Shown here in pieces: positions 15,712-23,859 of a stretch of 26,855 nt of DNA. The stretch comes from a bacterium (GTDB lineage Bacteria; CSSED10-310; JAJRTK01), in contig JAJRTK010000085.1 of assembly GCA_024278345.1 (NCBI GenBank), positions 1 to 26,855 on the forward strand, read 5' to 3'. Every line of letters starts with the position of its first letter. Position 1 is the first letter of the stretch. The notes below the pieces were generated by a model. It was given only the letters and a program-made list of their open reading frames with translations, made no database searches and was not told the origin of the DNA. A program made the translations under genes and the position numbers.

Positions 15712-16358
15712 GTCTGTTGCTTTCCGCGAATCTGAACGGGCACGGGGCGATTGTGATGACCGTCTTTCGGCTTCTTCCAAGTATCGCCGGCACATACTCG
15801 TTCAAGGAATGAACCTATTGTTCGCCACAGGCCTTACGGGCGCGGGACGACGACGTTTTGTGCTGTCACACACCATCTAAACCATACCATAGTTGAGACG
15901 GCAAGGGACAGCCAACCGTAACAAAACCCTAGATCCGTTCGTGCGATCCCGATTGCCATTCGCTACATATACGGCAGCCACGGCTGTCCCACCGTGCATG
16001 CAAGCAGAAAACTAGCGCTGCGGCTTTGACAGGAAGTCCTCGCGGGACGTAGGGGTTATTGAGTTGTGTCGGGGAAGCCAACTCCCCGGTACTCCCGAAC
16101 CATTCAGCATCCCCTAAATCCGGAAATCTCATCCAGGACTTGCCGGGGCATCTTATCCAATCATCTCCACCGCCTTTTTCGGCGGGCAGTTTGGACCTCA
16201 AGACTTGGCCCCATTTTCAGGCAGTTACCCATCACTAGAATCAGCCCTGGATCGTTCACCGCTGGTCATGGCAAGATAAGTGCGGCCGTGGGCGCGACAG
16301 ATCAGCTAGCGCCCTTTGGGGTGGTGAAAGGATCGGGATTGAGGACTGGAGAAAAACC
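15712..16358. other. Long intergenic region between divergent genes
   Basis: 647 bp between the PilZ-AMIN start and the unknown gene at 16359. Visible structures: a 6-bp stem CGGGGA/TCCCCG at 16070-16088; CCGCC/GGCGG with a T-rich loop at 16170-16185; GTCC/GGAC at about 16037-16049; and a near-palindromic AGCC/GGCT at about 15976-15985. A TTGACA at 16026-16031 (+) has no fitting -10. On the minus strand an ACTATGGTATGG stretch near 15880-15895 is the most promoter-like DNA. A 90-codon minus frame at 15929-16201 has no domain or good ribosome site. No RNA family could be called with confidence. Confidence 0.4.
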
Positions 16359-16925
16359 ATGACAGAGCATCAGGAACAACCTGTGGAAACGAAGTCCGGC
16401 ACGCCCCGCGATCCCGAGCAGAAACAGAATTCAACGGGAATCGTCTGGGAAGAAGAGTTCCTTCTTGGTCTAGGAATGTGGTTTGGTCGCGATTGGCCCG
16501 CCGCGATGCGTTTGCTCGAACGAGGCAGTGCAGCCGGTCGATTCGAGTACCCGGCGTTGCGGCGCATCTTGGCCGAAGTCACCAGTTGCTTGGGGAATAG
16601 CGGGATGCGGCGCCTCCGCTCCTCCTTGGTCCAATCTTTCGGCCAACAGCCAGAATGGGAACCCGAGTTCGAAAAACTGCTTTCAGAGGCCCAAGAGCCA
16701 GGCGCACCGCCCCTTGACAAACAGACCGGCTCGAAGTTGCTCAGTGAGAGGTCTCTCCTACTTTTTCGCACAGGGTTGGCTCTCTCTCATGGGTTTACCC
16801 AGGCGGCCGCCGATTTTTTTCAGAAGGGCAGGTTCAGTCCAACAGAGCGGGATGACTGCCTGAGCTTGCTTCGCCGCGAGTTTGGATCTCTTGCGGCTCG
16901 GGAGCTCCAAAATCATCTTGCCTGA
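16359..16925 (+). CDS. Hypothetical protein, helical
   Basis: A 188-residue soluble protein I do not recognise. The ATG at 16359 has GGAGA seven nt upstream. After a polar ~30-residue N-terminus, the rest is predicted helical by eye: EEEFLLGLGMWFGRDWPAAM, YPALRRILAEVTSCLG, MRRLRSSLVQSFG, then a linker and two more helices ending FGSLAARELQNHLA. The alternating short helices could be TPR-like or similar, but no repeat consensus is clear. It has no signal peptide or membrane segment. It is a monocistronic + gene, facing the DUF2203 gene 45 bp downstream, and has a long upstream region. Confidence 0.65.
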   Translation: MTEHQEQPVETKSGTPRDPEQKQNSTGIVWEEEFLLGLGMWFGRDWPAAMRLLERGSAAGRFEYPALRRILAEVTSCLGNSGMRRLRSSLVQSFGQQPEWEPEFEKLLSEAQEPGAPPLDKQTGSKLLSERSLLLFRTGLALSHGFTQAAADFFQKGRFSPTERDDCLSLLRREFGSLAARELQNHLA

Positions 16926-16970
16926 ACGCTGGCGCTCCACCAAAGGCCGGAGTTTGATGAAAACGGCGGG

Positions 16971-17357
16971 TCAGAGCCGCTGCCTGCCGGACAACCCCGT
17001 GTCTACGTCGTGCCACCACGAGATATCTTCTTCGTCCGAGATCCAGCAAAGGAACACCTTGTCCGGTCCCCGGAAGTGAGGAAAATCGAAGATTCCCCTG
17101 TCGAGATCTCTCAGAAGGCAGCCTGTGTGGGCAGTTTTCATGAGCTGGGACTGGAATTCCATGAACTCTGAAAAGTACTTCGTTCCCAATGCGCTCCCAG
17201 AGTCTTGAGAGCTGTGGGCCGCAAGTGAGGAAACCGTTTTGGCTTTTTGCTCCATGGCCGTTTTGAGCTTGCGAAGGATCTCAAGGTGCTGTCTCAGCAT
17301 AGGGAGGAGCGCTCTTGCTTCCTCCAGTGTAAACACAATCTCTTTTTCTTCTGGCAT
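16971..17357 (-). CDS. DUF2203 family protein
   Basis: A 128-residue cytoplasmic protein matching the DUF2203 pattern: N-terminal FTLEEARALLPMLRQHLEIL, a long helical hairpin, then GCLLRDLDRGIFDFPHF, VFLCWISDEEDISWWHD and a final Gly-x-x-Arg (GLSGRQ). The family is widespread and uncharacterised; the conserved Cys, Trp and His positions may form a binding site. The ATG at 17357 has AAGGA six nt upstream. It follows the HD gene on the same strand after 91 bp, so the two may be cotranscribed. Confidence 0.85.
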   Translation of the reverse strand: MPEEKEIVFTLEEARALLPMLRQHLEILRKLKTAMEQKAKTVSSLAAHSSQDSGSALGTKYFSEFMEFQSQLMKTAHTGCLLRDLDRGIFDFPHFRGPDKVFLCWISDEEDISWWHDVDTGLSGRQRL

Positions 17358-17448
17358 ATCAAATCCTTGCGCTTGGGTCCGGAGCTCGCCTGGCGAATCG
17401 TCGCCGTGGCCCTTTCATCGATGATCCGCAATGATATCGCCGGGTCCG

Positions 17449-18756
17449 CTATCCAGGCCGCATCATCCGCATGGGAAGCTGGTTCCGAGCGTCGAAAAAC
17501 TCTTCGCATGTCCTCGCCAGTTTCACCGCGCGCTCTTCGTAGCTCCCATCGACAAACACGTAGAACCGCCACAGATCCCGGTATTTCTCGGAGATGGCTT
17601 CCACTTCCTGATTGTGGAGATCAACCAGGCTCACCGGTGGCCCCCCGTCCACCAACACCCGAACTTGCGCTTCCTTCAGGGCAACCCCTTCCGCCGGGCA
17701 GTAGATCGTCACGGCCGCCGGCGGGATGCCCACCGCGCCGGCAAGCTCCGCCTCCGCCTTTTCACGGCAACCTGCCAGATTGTCCCTATATCGGGCCACC
17801 AACGTTGCCTGCCGCTCTTGCCCCACCCCTCGGGTCAGCAAGAAGACCTTGCGGATCAAGATTCTGCGTTCGAACTGATCGAGTAGCGTTTCCAAGGGCA
17901 GGTGCCCCGCGAAACGTCGCCGGAGATGAAAAAGAAGCGTCTCATCCCCAAGCCAGTAGAGCTCACTGGGCTCAAGCCCAAGGGATACCGCCATCTCCAC
18001 GGCCTTCGAGATCATGACTCCCGCGGCAACCTTCGCATGGTGGAAGTAGACCCGTTCCGTGAGGAGATACCGAATCCGAAGCAAGTGAATCACTTCGGAG
18101 ATGGCATCCGGCCGAAGCAATCCGCCTTTCTGGAGGTCGATGACCAGAGCGTTGTCAACAAGTGTAAAATAGCGAAAAATCCGATCGTCGTAAGAGTGCG
18201 CAAGGCCACAAAAAAAAGAATCTCGCCGAAGGTAGTCCAGCAAATCGGCGCAGATAGTGTACGACACAATCTGGCTGACGTAAGGTTTCTGCTGAGAAAA
18301 GTGGTCTTTCACAAGCAGCGTCTCCGCGATCTCCGCTTTGAGCCCCGTACCCTCCAGAGCTTTCGCCAGATCGGGCTCGGAGAAAAAAAGCTCGAGCCGC
18401 ACGCAGTCCTCATCATGGCGCGGGAAGACCAGTCGCTCGTCCTCGAATGTGTGCCCGTAGGGGATGTGGGTCACGTCGTGAAGAAGCGCCGCAAGACTGA
18501 TTCGGCGAGCATCTTGCCTGGAAACTTTGATCCCATAGTGATCCGCCATCGCCCGGAGCATCCGCTTGGCCGTCCAGCAGACGCCAAGACTGTGCTCGAA
18601 ACGAGTATGCACGGCCGAGGGATAGACCAAATTCGATGAGCCCAGTTGCTTGATACCCCGAAGCCGTTGCATCGGGAAAGTGTCGATGACCTGGATCTCC
18701 TCATCGGAGAAAAGCATGTCCCCATGCACCGCATCCCGAAACGTCTTGAACCCCAT
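17449..18756 (-). CDS. HD-domain phosphohydrolase, SAMHD1/dGTPase-like
   Basis: A 435-residue metal-dependent phosphohydrolase of the COG1078/SAMHD1 group. The N-terminus (FKTFRDAVHGDMLFSDEEIQ) and QRLRGIKQLGSSNLVYPSAVH segment are typical of the group. Catalytic residues: H55 in RFEHSLG, H93-D94 with H97 and H102 in HDVTHIPYGHTFED, and D174 in DLLDYLRRD. These match the H...HD...D set that holds the active-site metal, so dNTP triphosphohydrolase activity is plausible, but family members vary in substrate. The C-terminal half (about 200-435) is the usual helical region; no SAM domain is present. The ATG at 18756 is preceded by GGGAG five nt away. No dedicated regulatory site is clear; repeat copy B lies in its upstream gap. 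Confidence 0.88.
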   Translation of the reverse strand: MGFKTFRDAVHGDMLFSDEEIQVIDTFPMQRLRGIKQLGSSNLVYPSAVHTRFEHSLGVCWTAKRMLRAMADHYGIKVSRQDARRISLAALLHDVTHIPYGHTFEDERLVFPRHDEDCVRLELFFSEPDLAKALEGTGLKAEIAETLLVKDHFSQQKPYVSQIVSYTICADLLDYLRRDSFFCGLAHSYDDRIFRYFTLVDNALVIDLQKGGLLRPDAISEVIHLLRIRYLLTERVYFHHAKVAAGVMISKAVEMAVSLGLEPSELYWLGDETLLFHLRRRFAGHLPLETLLDQFERRILIRKVFLLTRGVGQERQATLVARYRDNLAGCREKAEAELAGAVGIPPAAVTIYCPAEGVALKEAQVRVLVDGGPPVSLVDLHNQEVEAISEKYRDLWRFYVFVDGSYEERAVKLARTCEEFFDARNQLPMRMMRPG

Positions 18757-18830
18757 GATAACTCCCGCACGCTTTTTTGTTCATCCATCTGCCAACTATC
18801 ACAATCAGGCAAAATCGGCGATCTCTCCGA

Positions 18831-18874
18831 GGGTTGCCTTCCGCTCTTGTCGCTCACCTTAGGCGCTGGCGTTC
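18831..18874 (+). repeat. Dispersed intergenic repeat, divergent copy B
   Basis: GGGTTGCCTTCCGC, five variable bases, then GTCGCTCAC match copy A (7567) over the first 27 bp at about 21 positions; the 3' half is degraded, keeping GGCGCTGGC. It lies in the gap between glmS and the HD gene. Confidence 0.5.
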
Positions 18875-18912
18875 ACGGCGGTTTTTACGGCATCCACGCA
18901 AAGCGGGACAAT

Positions 18913-18929
18913 GGGTCGCCGGGCAACCC
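18913..18929 (-). terminator. Hairpin just after glmS
   Basis: A 7-bp stem (18913-18919/18923-18929, one G-U pair) with a 3-nt loop begins two nt after the glmS stop. No T tract follows, so it is terminator-like only. Confidence 0.3.
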
Positions 18930-18930
18930 C

Positions 18931-20766
18931 CTATTCCACGGTGACGCTTTTGGCCAGGTTGCGGGGCTGATCCACGTCACAGCCACGGGCATCGGCCACA
19001 TAGTAGGCCAACAGTTGGAGAGCTACCGCGTGCAGTATCGGTTCAGTCTCGACCCTGGATGCCGGTAGCTCCAGGACGTGATGGGCCAGTCCGTCAAGCA
19101 AGTGTGGCTCGGAGCTCAGTCCGATGATAAGAGCATCCCGGGCCTTGGCTTCCTGGATGTTCGCTCTCATTTTATCAGCCGAAGGACCTGTTCCCACCAG
19201 CGCCACCACAGGCAGTCCTGGTTCCAAAAGAGCAATGGGGCCATGCTTCATTTCCCCGGCGGGATAGCCTTCCGCGTGGGCGTAGGAGATTTCCTTGAGC
19301 TTCAAGGCTCCTTCCAGCGCTATCGGGTAGAGCCACCTTCGGCCCAAATAGAGCCAGTCAGTTTTCTGATGGAGCTCCCAGGCGATTTGCTGGATCTTCT
19401 CAGAATCGAGGAGCAGATTTTCGATCTGCTCCGGAAGCCGTTCACAGGCACGGACGAGGCTGGCGGCCCGATCCTTGTCCAAGACTCCTCGCCGGAGTCC
19501 CAGCTCCACGGCCAACAGGAAAGAGACCATCAATTGACCGGTGAAGGCTTTTGTCGAGGCAACACCGATCTCCGGGCCGGAGTGAGTATGGACAACGGAA
19601 TCGGCTTCCCGAACCAGGCTGCTGCCTTCCACATTGCAGATTCCCAGGAGCCTTGAGCCCTGTTTCCGCATGATCATCGCGGCTGCCAGTGTGTCAGCGG
19701 TTTCTCCCGATTGGCTGATGGCAAGGCCAAGAACCCCCGGCCCGGCAAAGGGTCGCCGTCCTCGGAGCTCCGACGCGTAGTCCACCTCCGTGGGGATTCT
19801 AGCCAGTTCTTCAATAAAAGTCCTTGCCATCAGGCAACTATGCCAGGCTGTTCCACACCCGAAGGCCAAAATGCGATTGCAGTGAGCCAAGCCATCGACG
19901 GATTCTCCAACCATGTCGAGCCGTGGCAGGCGCTCACCCCGATCCGTGTGGATTGCCAGGAGCTCCCGGAGGACCCTCGGCTGTTCGTAAATCTCCTTGA
20001 GCATGTAATGGCGGAACCCCTCCTTTTCCGCGGCGTGGCGATCCCATTTGATTTCGCTCACCTCCGGTGCGACAGCTTTGCCGTCGAAGGTCTGGATCGC
20101 CACGGCGGTTCGGGTAACCACGGCCAACTGTTCGTCTTGGAGATAGATGACTCGGCGAGTGTAGGGAAGGAGGGCGGGAACATCCGACGCCACGAAGTTT
20201 TCGTTCTCTCCAAGACCGACGACCAGGGGGCTCCGAAGCCTTGCCACGATGAGGCGATCAGGGTGGGTCGCGGAAAGGACCGCAATTCCGAACGACCCGC
20301 GGATCACGCGGCAAACCTGCCTCACGGCTTCCGCCAACTTCACGCCGTCATCCAGCCGCTTTTCTATGAGGTGAGCGATCAACTCCGTGTCGGTGTCGGA
20401 AGTCAGTTGGCAGCCCTCCGCCAAGAGGCGTTCCCGGAGCTCGGCAAAGTTCTCCACGATCCCATTATGCACGACGTAGACGCGGCCGTTTTCACCTCTG
20501 TGGGGATGGGCATTTCTTTCCGTAGGCTTGCCGTGGGTCGCCCAGCGCGTATGCCCGATGCCGATGGTTCCGGTCATGGGGTTTTCGAAGAGAGAGTTTT
20601 CCAGGCCGCGGAGCTTGCCTTCACAACGCCGCAGGAGAGGCGCGCCGCTTTCGGAGATTACGACGATCCCGGCGGAATCGTATCCTCGGTACTCGAGACG
20701 GCGGAGACCATCGAGCAGGATGGGGGTCGAGCAAGTGGTTCCTACGTGTCCAATAATTCCACACAT
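18931..20766 (-). CDS. glmS: Glutamine-fructose-6-phosphate aminotransferase (isomerizing)
   Basis: A 611-residue enzyme making glucosamine-6-phosphate from fructose-6-phosphate and glutamine, the first step to UDP-GlcNAc for peptidoglycan and LPS. The start ATG 20766 gives MCGIIGHVG, so after Met removal the Cys nucleophile is N-terminal as required; AGGA lies six nt upstream. The glutaminase domain (1-~235) has RWATHGKP and GNPHPH-type loops; two SIS sugar-isomerase domains follow, with GCGTAWHSC, SQSGETADTLAA, STKAFTGQ and YAHAEGYPAGEMKHGPIAL. The C-terminus LAKSVTVE is canonical. The same frame runs on to 21255 but that extension is not coding by content. No glmS ribozyme is visible, as expected outside Firmicutes. 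Confidence 0.97.
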   Translation of the reverse strand: MCGIIGHVGTTCSTPILLDGLRRLEYRGYDSAGIVVISESGAPLLRRCEGKLRGLENSLFENPMTGTIGIGHTRWATHGKPTERNAHPHRGENGRVYVVHNGIVENFAELRERLLAEGCQLTSDTDTELIAHLIEKRLDDGVKLAEAVRQVCRVIRGSFGIAVLSATHPDRLIVARLRSPLVVGLGENENFVASDVPALLPYTRRVIYLQDEQLAVVTRTAVAIQTFDGKAVAPEVSEIKWDRHAAEKEGFRHYMLKEIYEQPRVLRELLAIHTDRGERLPRLDMVGESVDGLAHCNRILAFGCGTAWHSCLMARTFIEELARIPTEVDYASELRGRRPFAGPGVLGLAISQSGETADTLAAAMIMRKQGSRLLGICNVEGSSLVREADSVVHTHSGPEIGVASTKAFTGQLMVSFLLAVELGLRRGVLDKDRAASLVRACERLPEQIENLLLDSEKIQQIAWELHQKTDWLYLGRRWLYPIALEGALKLKEISYAHAEGYPAGEMKHGPIALLEPGLPVVALVGTGPSADKMRANIQEAKARDALIIGLSSEPHLLDGLAHHVLELPASRVETEPILHAVALQLLAYYVADARGCDVDQPRNLAKSVTVE

Positions 20767-21243
20767 GGCGATCCTTTTTCCTTGGCGTTCCCCGGTGGCA
20801 GTCGAGGGTCCGCGGACTGGGTTGAGGAAGGTCCGGGCAGGCGCAGTGCTTTTCCGGGGATTTGGCTCGGGAAGGGGGGAAGCGATGGCGAGTAGCGCGC
20901 AACGGATGTGAGCGATGCGAGCGGAACCCAACCCAAAAGAAGACCCTTCGTGTTGCTTGGAATTCCGGTTCCTCAGTTTAGGAGTGCGATGGAGAATTGA
21001 GCAAATCGTGTGCCACGGATTGATTGTCCCTGGGGAAGTCCCGAAAAAACTACCCTTCGCGCCATTGTGCGCCTGAATCGGTTTCACTGAAGCTTTGGAG
21101 AAGTCGTGAATTGGGTTTTCCTTGTGTGTCGTTTGAGCCTCTGGTGTGTCGATTGTTTGCAGTGGGCGGGTTTTCTGATAACGAAGCGTGGAGGCTTCCA
21201 CCCGAGCTCCCATATTCCCACGTTCCCAATTGGAGGTAGGAGC
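20767..21243. other. Divergent intergenic region between glmS and sucC
   Basis: 477 bp separating divergent starts. It holds dispersed-repeat copy C at 20884-20934. Toward glmS a weak TTGCTC/TAAACT pair (18-bp spacing) lies near 20983-21012 on the minus strand, which would give a leader of about 200 nt crossing the repeat. Toward sucC a weak TTGTTT/GATAAC pair lies at 21153-21182. A small hairpin GTGGA/TCCAC sits at 21188-21201 before the sucC ribosome-binding site. No gene was recognised. Confidence 0.4.
20884..20934 (-). repeat. Dispersed ~51-bp intergenic repeat, copy C
   Basis: On the + strand it starts GATGGCGAGTAGCGCGCAAC and ends CCAACCC. It aligns without gaps to the reverse complement of 7567-7617 with 8 mismatches in 51. 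Its orientation relative to glmS is the opposite of copy A relative to ileS. Confidence 0.75.
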
Positions 21244-22410
21244 ATGAAAATCCACGAATATCAGGCGAAACAGCTTTTATTGAAGTATGGCGTTCCGGTT
21301 CCGGAAGGGCGGATGGTCGAGAGCGTTGAAGCAGCCGAGGTGGCGGCGGGCGAACTTGGTCTCCCCGTTATCGTCAAGGCGCAGATTCATGCTGGCGGCC
21401 GAGGAAAGGGCGGAGGAGTCAAACTGGCTCGCACGGCGGAAGATGTCAAGGCTCATGCCGAGGCGATTCTAGGGATGACCCTCATTACCCATCAGACAGG
21501 TCCGGAAGGGCGGCTCGTGAAGAAGCTGCTTGTGGAAGAGGGCCTGGATATCCGGCAAGAGCTCTATCTTGGCGTCGTTCTTGACCGAGCCACCAGCCTT
21601 CCCATGTTGCTTTGTTCTTCGGAGGGCGGCGTGGAGATCGAGAAAGTCGCCGCGGAGACGCCGGGGAGAATTGTCAAGGCGGCGGTTGATCCTTCCGTCG
21701 GCCTTTTGCCGTTTCACGTCAGAAAACTGGCCTTTGGAATCGGCCTTGACCGAAAGGTCCACAAGGAATTTGGTCAGTTTGTCGCCAAGCTGGTGAAGCT
21801 TTACTTAGACGAGGATGCCTCCTTGGTGGAGATCAACCCTCTTGTCATTACGGGAGAGGGCAAGGTTGTTGCGTTGGACGCGAAAATCAACCTTGATGAC
21901 AACGGTCTTTTTCGCCATCCCGACCAGGCTGGAATGCGGTATCTGGATGAAGAGGAGCCGTTGGAAATCGCGGCGTCCAAGCACGACCTCAACTATATTA
22001 AGCTCGACGGCAGTGTCGGGTGCATGGTCAACGGCGCTGGTTTGGCCATGGCCACCATGGACATTATCAAATACTATGGTGGCGAGCCGGCGAACTTTTT
22101 GGACGTCGGAGGAGGCGCCAGTGTTGACCGGGTATCGGCGGCCTTTGAGATCCTGATGGCCGACCCAGGCGTCAAGGTTGTTCTCATCAATATCTTCGGG
22201 GGCATTGTCCGGTGTGACCGAGTCGCCGCGGGAGTGATCGAAGCCCATGGCAAGCTGGGCTGCAAACTGCCGATGGTCGTGCGTCTTGAGGGCACAAACT
22301 CCCGTGAAGCAGGCGAAGTTTTGGCTCAGAGCGGCATCGATTTCATCGTGGCTCAGGGTTTGGCTGACGCTGCTCAAAAGGCTGTCCAAGCAGCGGCGGG
22401 AGGAAACTGA
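21244..22410 (+). CDS. sucC: Succinate-CoA ligase, beta subunit
   Basis: A 388-residue ATP-grasp subunit of succinyl-CoA synthetase, which in the TCA cycle couples succinyl-CoA cleavage to nucleoside triphosphate formation. ATG 21244 is preceded by GGAGGT six nt away and gives the canonical MKIHEYQAKQLL start and exact usual length. ATP-grasp features include GGRGKGGGVKLA (about 45-56), the metal-binding block NPLVITGEGKVVALDAKI (about 199-216), and the C-terminal succinate/CoA-ligase domain with GLAMATMDII, FLDVGGGA and NIFGGIVRCD. It is the first gene of the sucC-sucD-ndk cluster; the alpha subunit follows after an unusually long 99-bp gap. Confidence 0.97.
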   Translation: MKIHEYQAKQLLLKYGVPVPEGRMVESVEAAEVAAGELGLPVIVKAQIHAGGRGKGGGVKLARTAEDVKAHAEAILGMTLITHQTGPEGRLVKKLLVEEGLDIRQELYLGVVLDRATSLPMLLCSSEGGVEIEKVAAETPGRIVKAAVDPSVGLLPFHVRKLAFGIGLDRKVHKEFGQFVAKLVKLYLDEDASLVEINPLVITGEGKVVALDAKINLDDNGLFRHPDQAGMRYLDEEEPLEIAASKHDLNYIKLDGSVGCMVNGAGLAMATMDIIKYYGGEPANFLDVGGGASVDRVSAAFEILMADPGVKVVLINIFGGIVRCDRVAAGVIEAHGKLGCKLPMVVRLEGTNSREAGEVLAQSGIDFIVAQGLADAAQKAVQAAAGGN

Positions 22411-22472
22411 GCCCATGCCGCACACCGTTGATCCCCCCTCGCGGACCTCTCACCATCCATCCGACTCAACTC

Positions 22473-22489
22473 GAGGGGTGCGACCCCTC
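22473..22489 (+). promoter_or_regulatory. Intercistronic hairpin between sucC and sucD
   Basis: A perfect 7-bp stem GAGGGGT/ACCCCTC with a GCG loop ends 6 nt before the sucD AGGAGGT site. It is well placed to affect stability of the mRNA segments or ribosome access to sucD. Confidence 0.45.
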
Positions 22490-22509
22490 CACCATAGGAG
22501 GTGCTGCCG

Positions 22510-23391
22510 ATGAGCATCCTCGTCAACAAAGACACGAAAGTTCTTGTCCAGGGTTTGACAGGCCGGGAAGGAAGTTTTCATGCCGGCCAGTGCAGAGAAT
22601 ATGGAACCCAGATTGTCGCTGGCGTGACGCCTGGGAAGGGCGGGCAAAAGTGCAATGGCATCCCCGTCTACAACACCGTCCATCAGGCTCTTACGGAGCA
22701 GTCCATCGACGCCAGCCTCATTTTCGTTCCCCCCAGGTTTGCCGCGGATGCCATTCTTGAAGCCATAGAAGCTGGCATCGGGCTCATTGTTTGTATCACC
22801 GAGGGAATACCGGCAAGGGACATGATCGGTGTCCACAAGGCACTCAAGGGATCCAGAAGCCGGCTTGTGGGTCCCAACTGTCCCGGAGTGATTAGCCCCG
22901 GGCAGGCAAAACTCGGCATCATGCCGGGTTTCATCCACCGCCAGGGCGACATCGGAGTGGTCTCTCGCTCTGGAACCTTGACCTATGAGGCCGTGGCTCA
23001 GTTGACGGCCCTTGGGTTGGGTCAGTCCACCTGCATAGGGATTGGCGGCGATCCCATCATCGGGAGCAATTTCACGGACATCTTGGAGTTGTTTGAAGCT
23101 GATCCCGAGACTCGCGGCGTCGTGATGATAGGGGAGATCGGCGGTACGGCTGAAGAGGAGGCCGCCGAGTTCTTCGCGTCCGCGATGAGCAAACCGGTTG
23201 TCGCGTTCATTGCCGGACAGACGGCTCCTCCCGGCCGCCGGATGGGCCACGCCGGCGCCATCATCGCCGGGGGCAAGGGAACGGCGGCGGAAAAGATGAA
23301 AGCCTTGGAAAAGGCCGGTATACGGGTGGCTCCGTCGCCCGCCGAGATCGGCAAGGCGATGGAAGACCTCTTGGGAGAGAGCGCATCATGA
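22510..23391 (+). CDS. sucD: Succinate-CoA ligase, alpha subunit
   Basis: A 293-residue subunit that binds CoA and carries the phosphohistidine intermediate. The ATG at 22510 has AGGAGGT seven nt upstream; an upstream in-frame GTG (22501) overlaps that site and is rejected. Key features: CoA-binding [14 protein letters not shown] (about 14-27), [28 protein letters not shown], and H247 in [14 protein letters not shown], the residue phosphorylated in the reaction. Length and motifs match the family closely. Its stop overlaps the ndk start by four bp (ATGA), indicating coupled translation. Confidence 0.97.
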   Translation: MSILVNKDTKVLVQGLTGREGSFHAGQCREYGTQIVAGVTPGKGGQKCNGIPVYNTVHQALTEQSIDASLIFVPPRFAADAILEAIEAGIGLIVCITEGIPARDMIGVHKALKGSRSRLVGPNCPGVISPGQAKLGIMPGFIHRQGDIGVVSRSGTLTYEAVAQLTALGLGQSTCIGIGGDPIIGSNFTDILELFEADPETRGVVMIGEIGGTAEEEAAEFFASAMSKPVVAFIAGQTAPPGRRMGHAGAIIAGGKGTAAEKMKALEKAGIRVAPSPAEIGKAMEDLLGESAS

Positions 23392-23804
23392 GCCAGCGAA
23401 CATTGATTATTGTGAAGCCCGATGCTGTGAAGAAAAATGCTATCGGGCAGATTCTTGCCAGGTTTGAAAAAGAAGGACTCCGGATCGTCGCGGCTCGGAT
23501 GGTTTATCTGAGCAAGCGGGAAGCTGAAGGCTTCTACCAGGTTCACAGGGAGCGCCCGTTTTTCGGGTCGCTCACCGACTTTATGTCCTCGGGGCCCTGT
23601 TTTCCCGTTGTGCTTGAAGGCGGCGAGGAGACGATTCCTAAGGTGCGGGCGATTCTGGGAGCAACCGATCCTGCTCAGGCCGACGAGGGAACGCTGCGGA
23701 AACAGTTCGCCACGAATATCGAGCGGAATGCGGTTCACGGTTCTGATGGGCCAGAAACCGCAGCCACCGAGATCTCCTATTTTTTCCGAGGCCTGGAGCT
23801 GTAG
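23388..23804 (+). CDS. ndk: Nucleoside diphosphate kinase
   Basis: A 138-residue enzyme that moves the gamma-phosphate between nucleoside tri- and diphosphates. The N-terminus [11 protein letters not shown] and the active-site RNAVHGSD with phospho-acceptor H117 are canonical, as is the closing ATEISYFF. Translation is probably coupled to sucD through the ATGA overlap. Being next to succinyl-CoA synthetase makes sense: a GTP or ATP product can be equilibrated with the nucleotide pool, and Ndk-SucCD association is known in other bacteria. Confidence 0.97.
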   Translation: MSQRTLIIVKPDAVKKNAIGQILARFEKEGLRIVAARMVYLSKREAEGFYQVHRERPFFGSLTDFMSSGPCFPVVLEGGEETIPKVRAILGATDPAQADEGTLRKQFATNIERNAVHGSDGPETAATEISYFFRGLEL

Positions 23805-23859
23805 CTCTTCGGCAGGCTGTGGCATGGGCTACCGGTGACCGCGTGCGAGGTGCGAGACG

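Noticed and set aside
15960-16065. Minus-strand segment resembling the 3' half of a c-di-GMP-I (GEMM) riboswitch upstream of the PilZ-like gene
   Set aside because: CAAAGCC and AGCCGTGGCTGCCG-like pieces are suggestive, but the closing P1 stem and a proper GNRA tetraloop are not found, and it lies ~250 nt from the start. A covariance search with the RF01051 model would decide.
15929-16201. 90-codon minus-strand frame upstream of the PilZ-AMIN gene
   Set aside because: No domain, no ribosome site, and it crosses the structured intergenic DNA.
19711-20895. 394-codon open frame antisense to glmS
   Set aside because: Lies opposite canonical glmS motifs and shows no domain.
20767-21255. N-terminal extension of the glmS frame by 163 codons
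   Set aside because: GlmS needs its Cys immediately after the initiator Met, which fixes the start at 20766.
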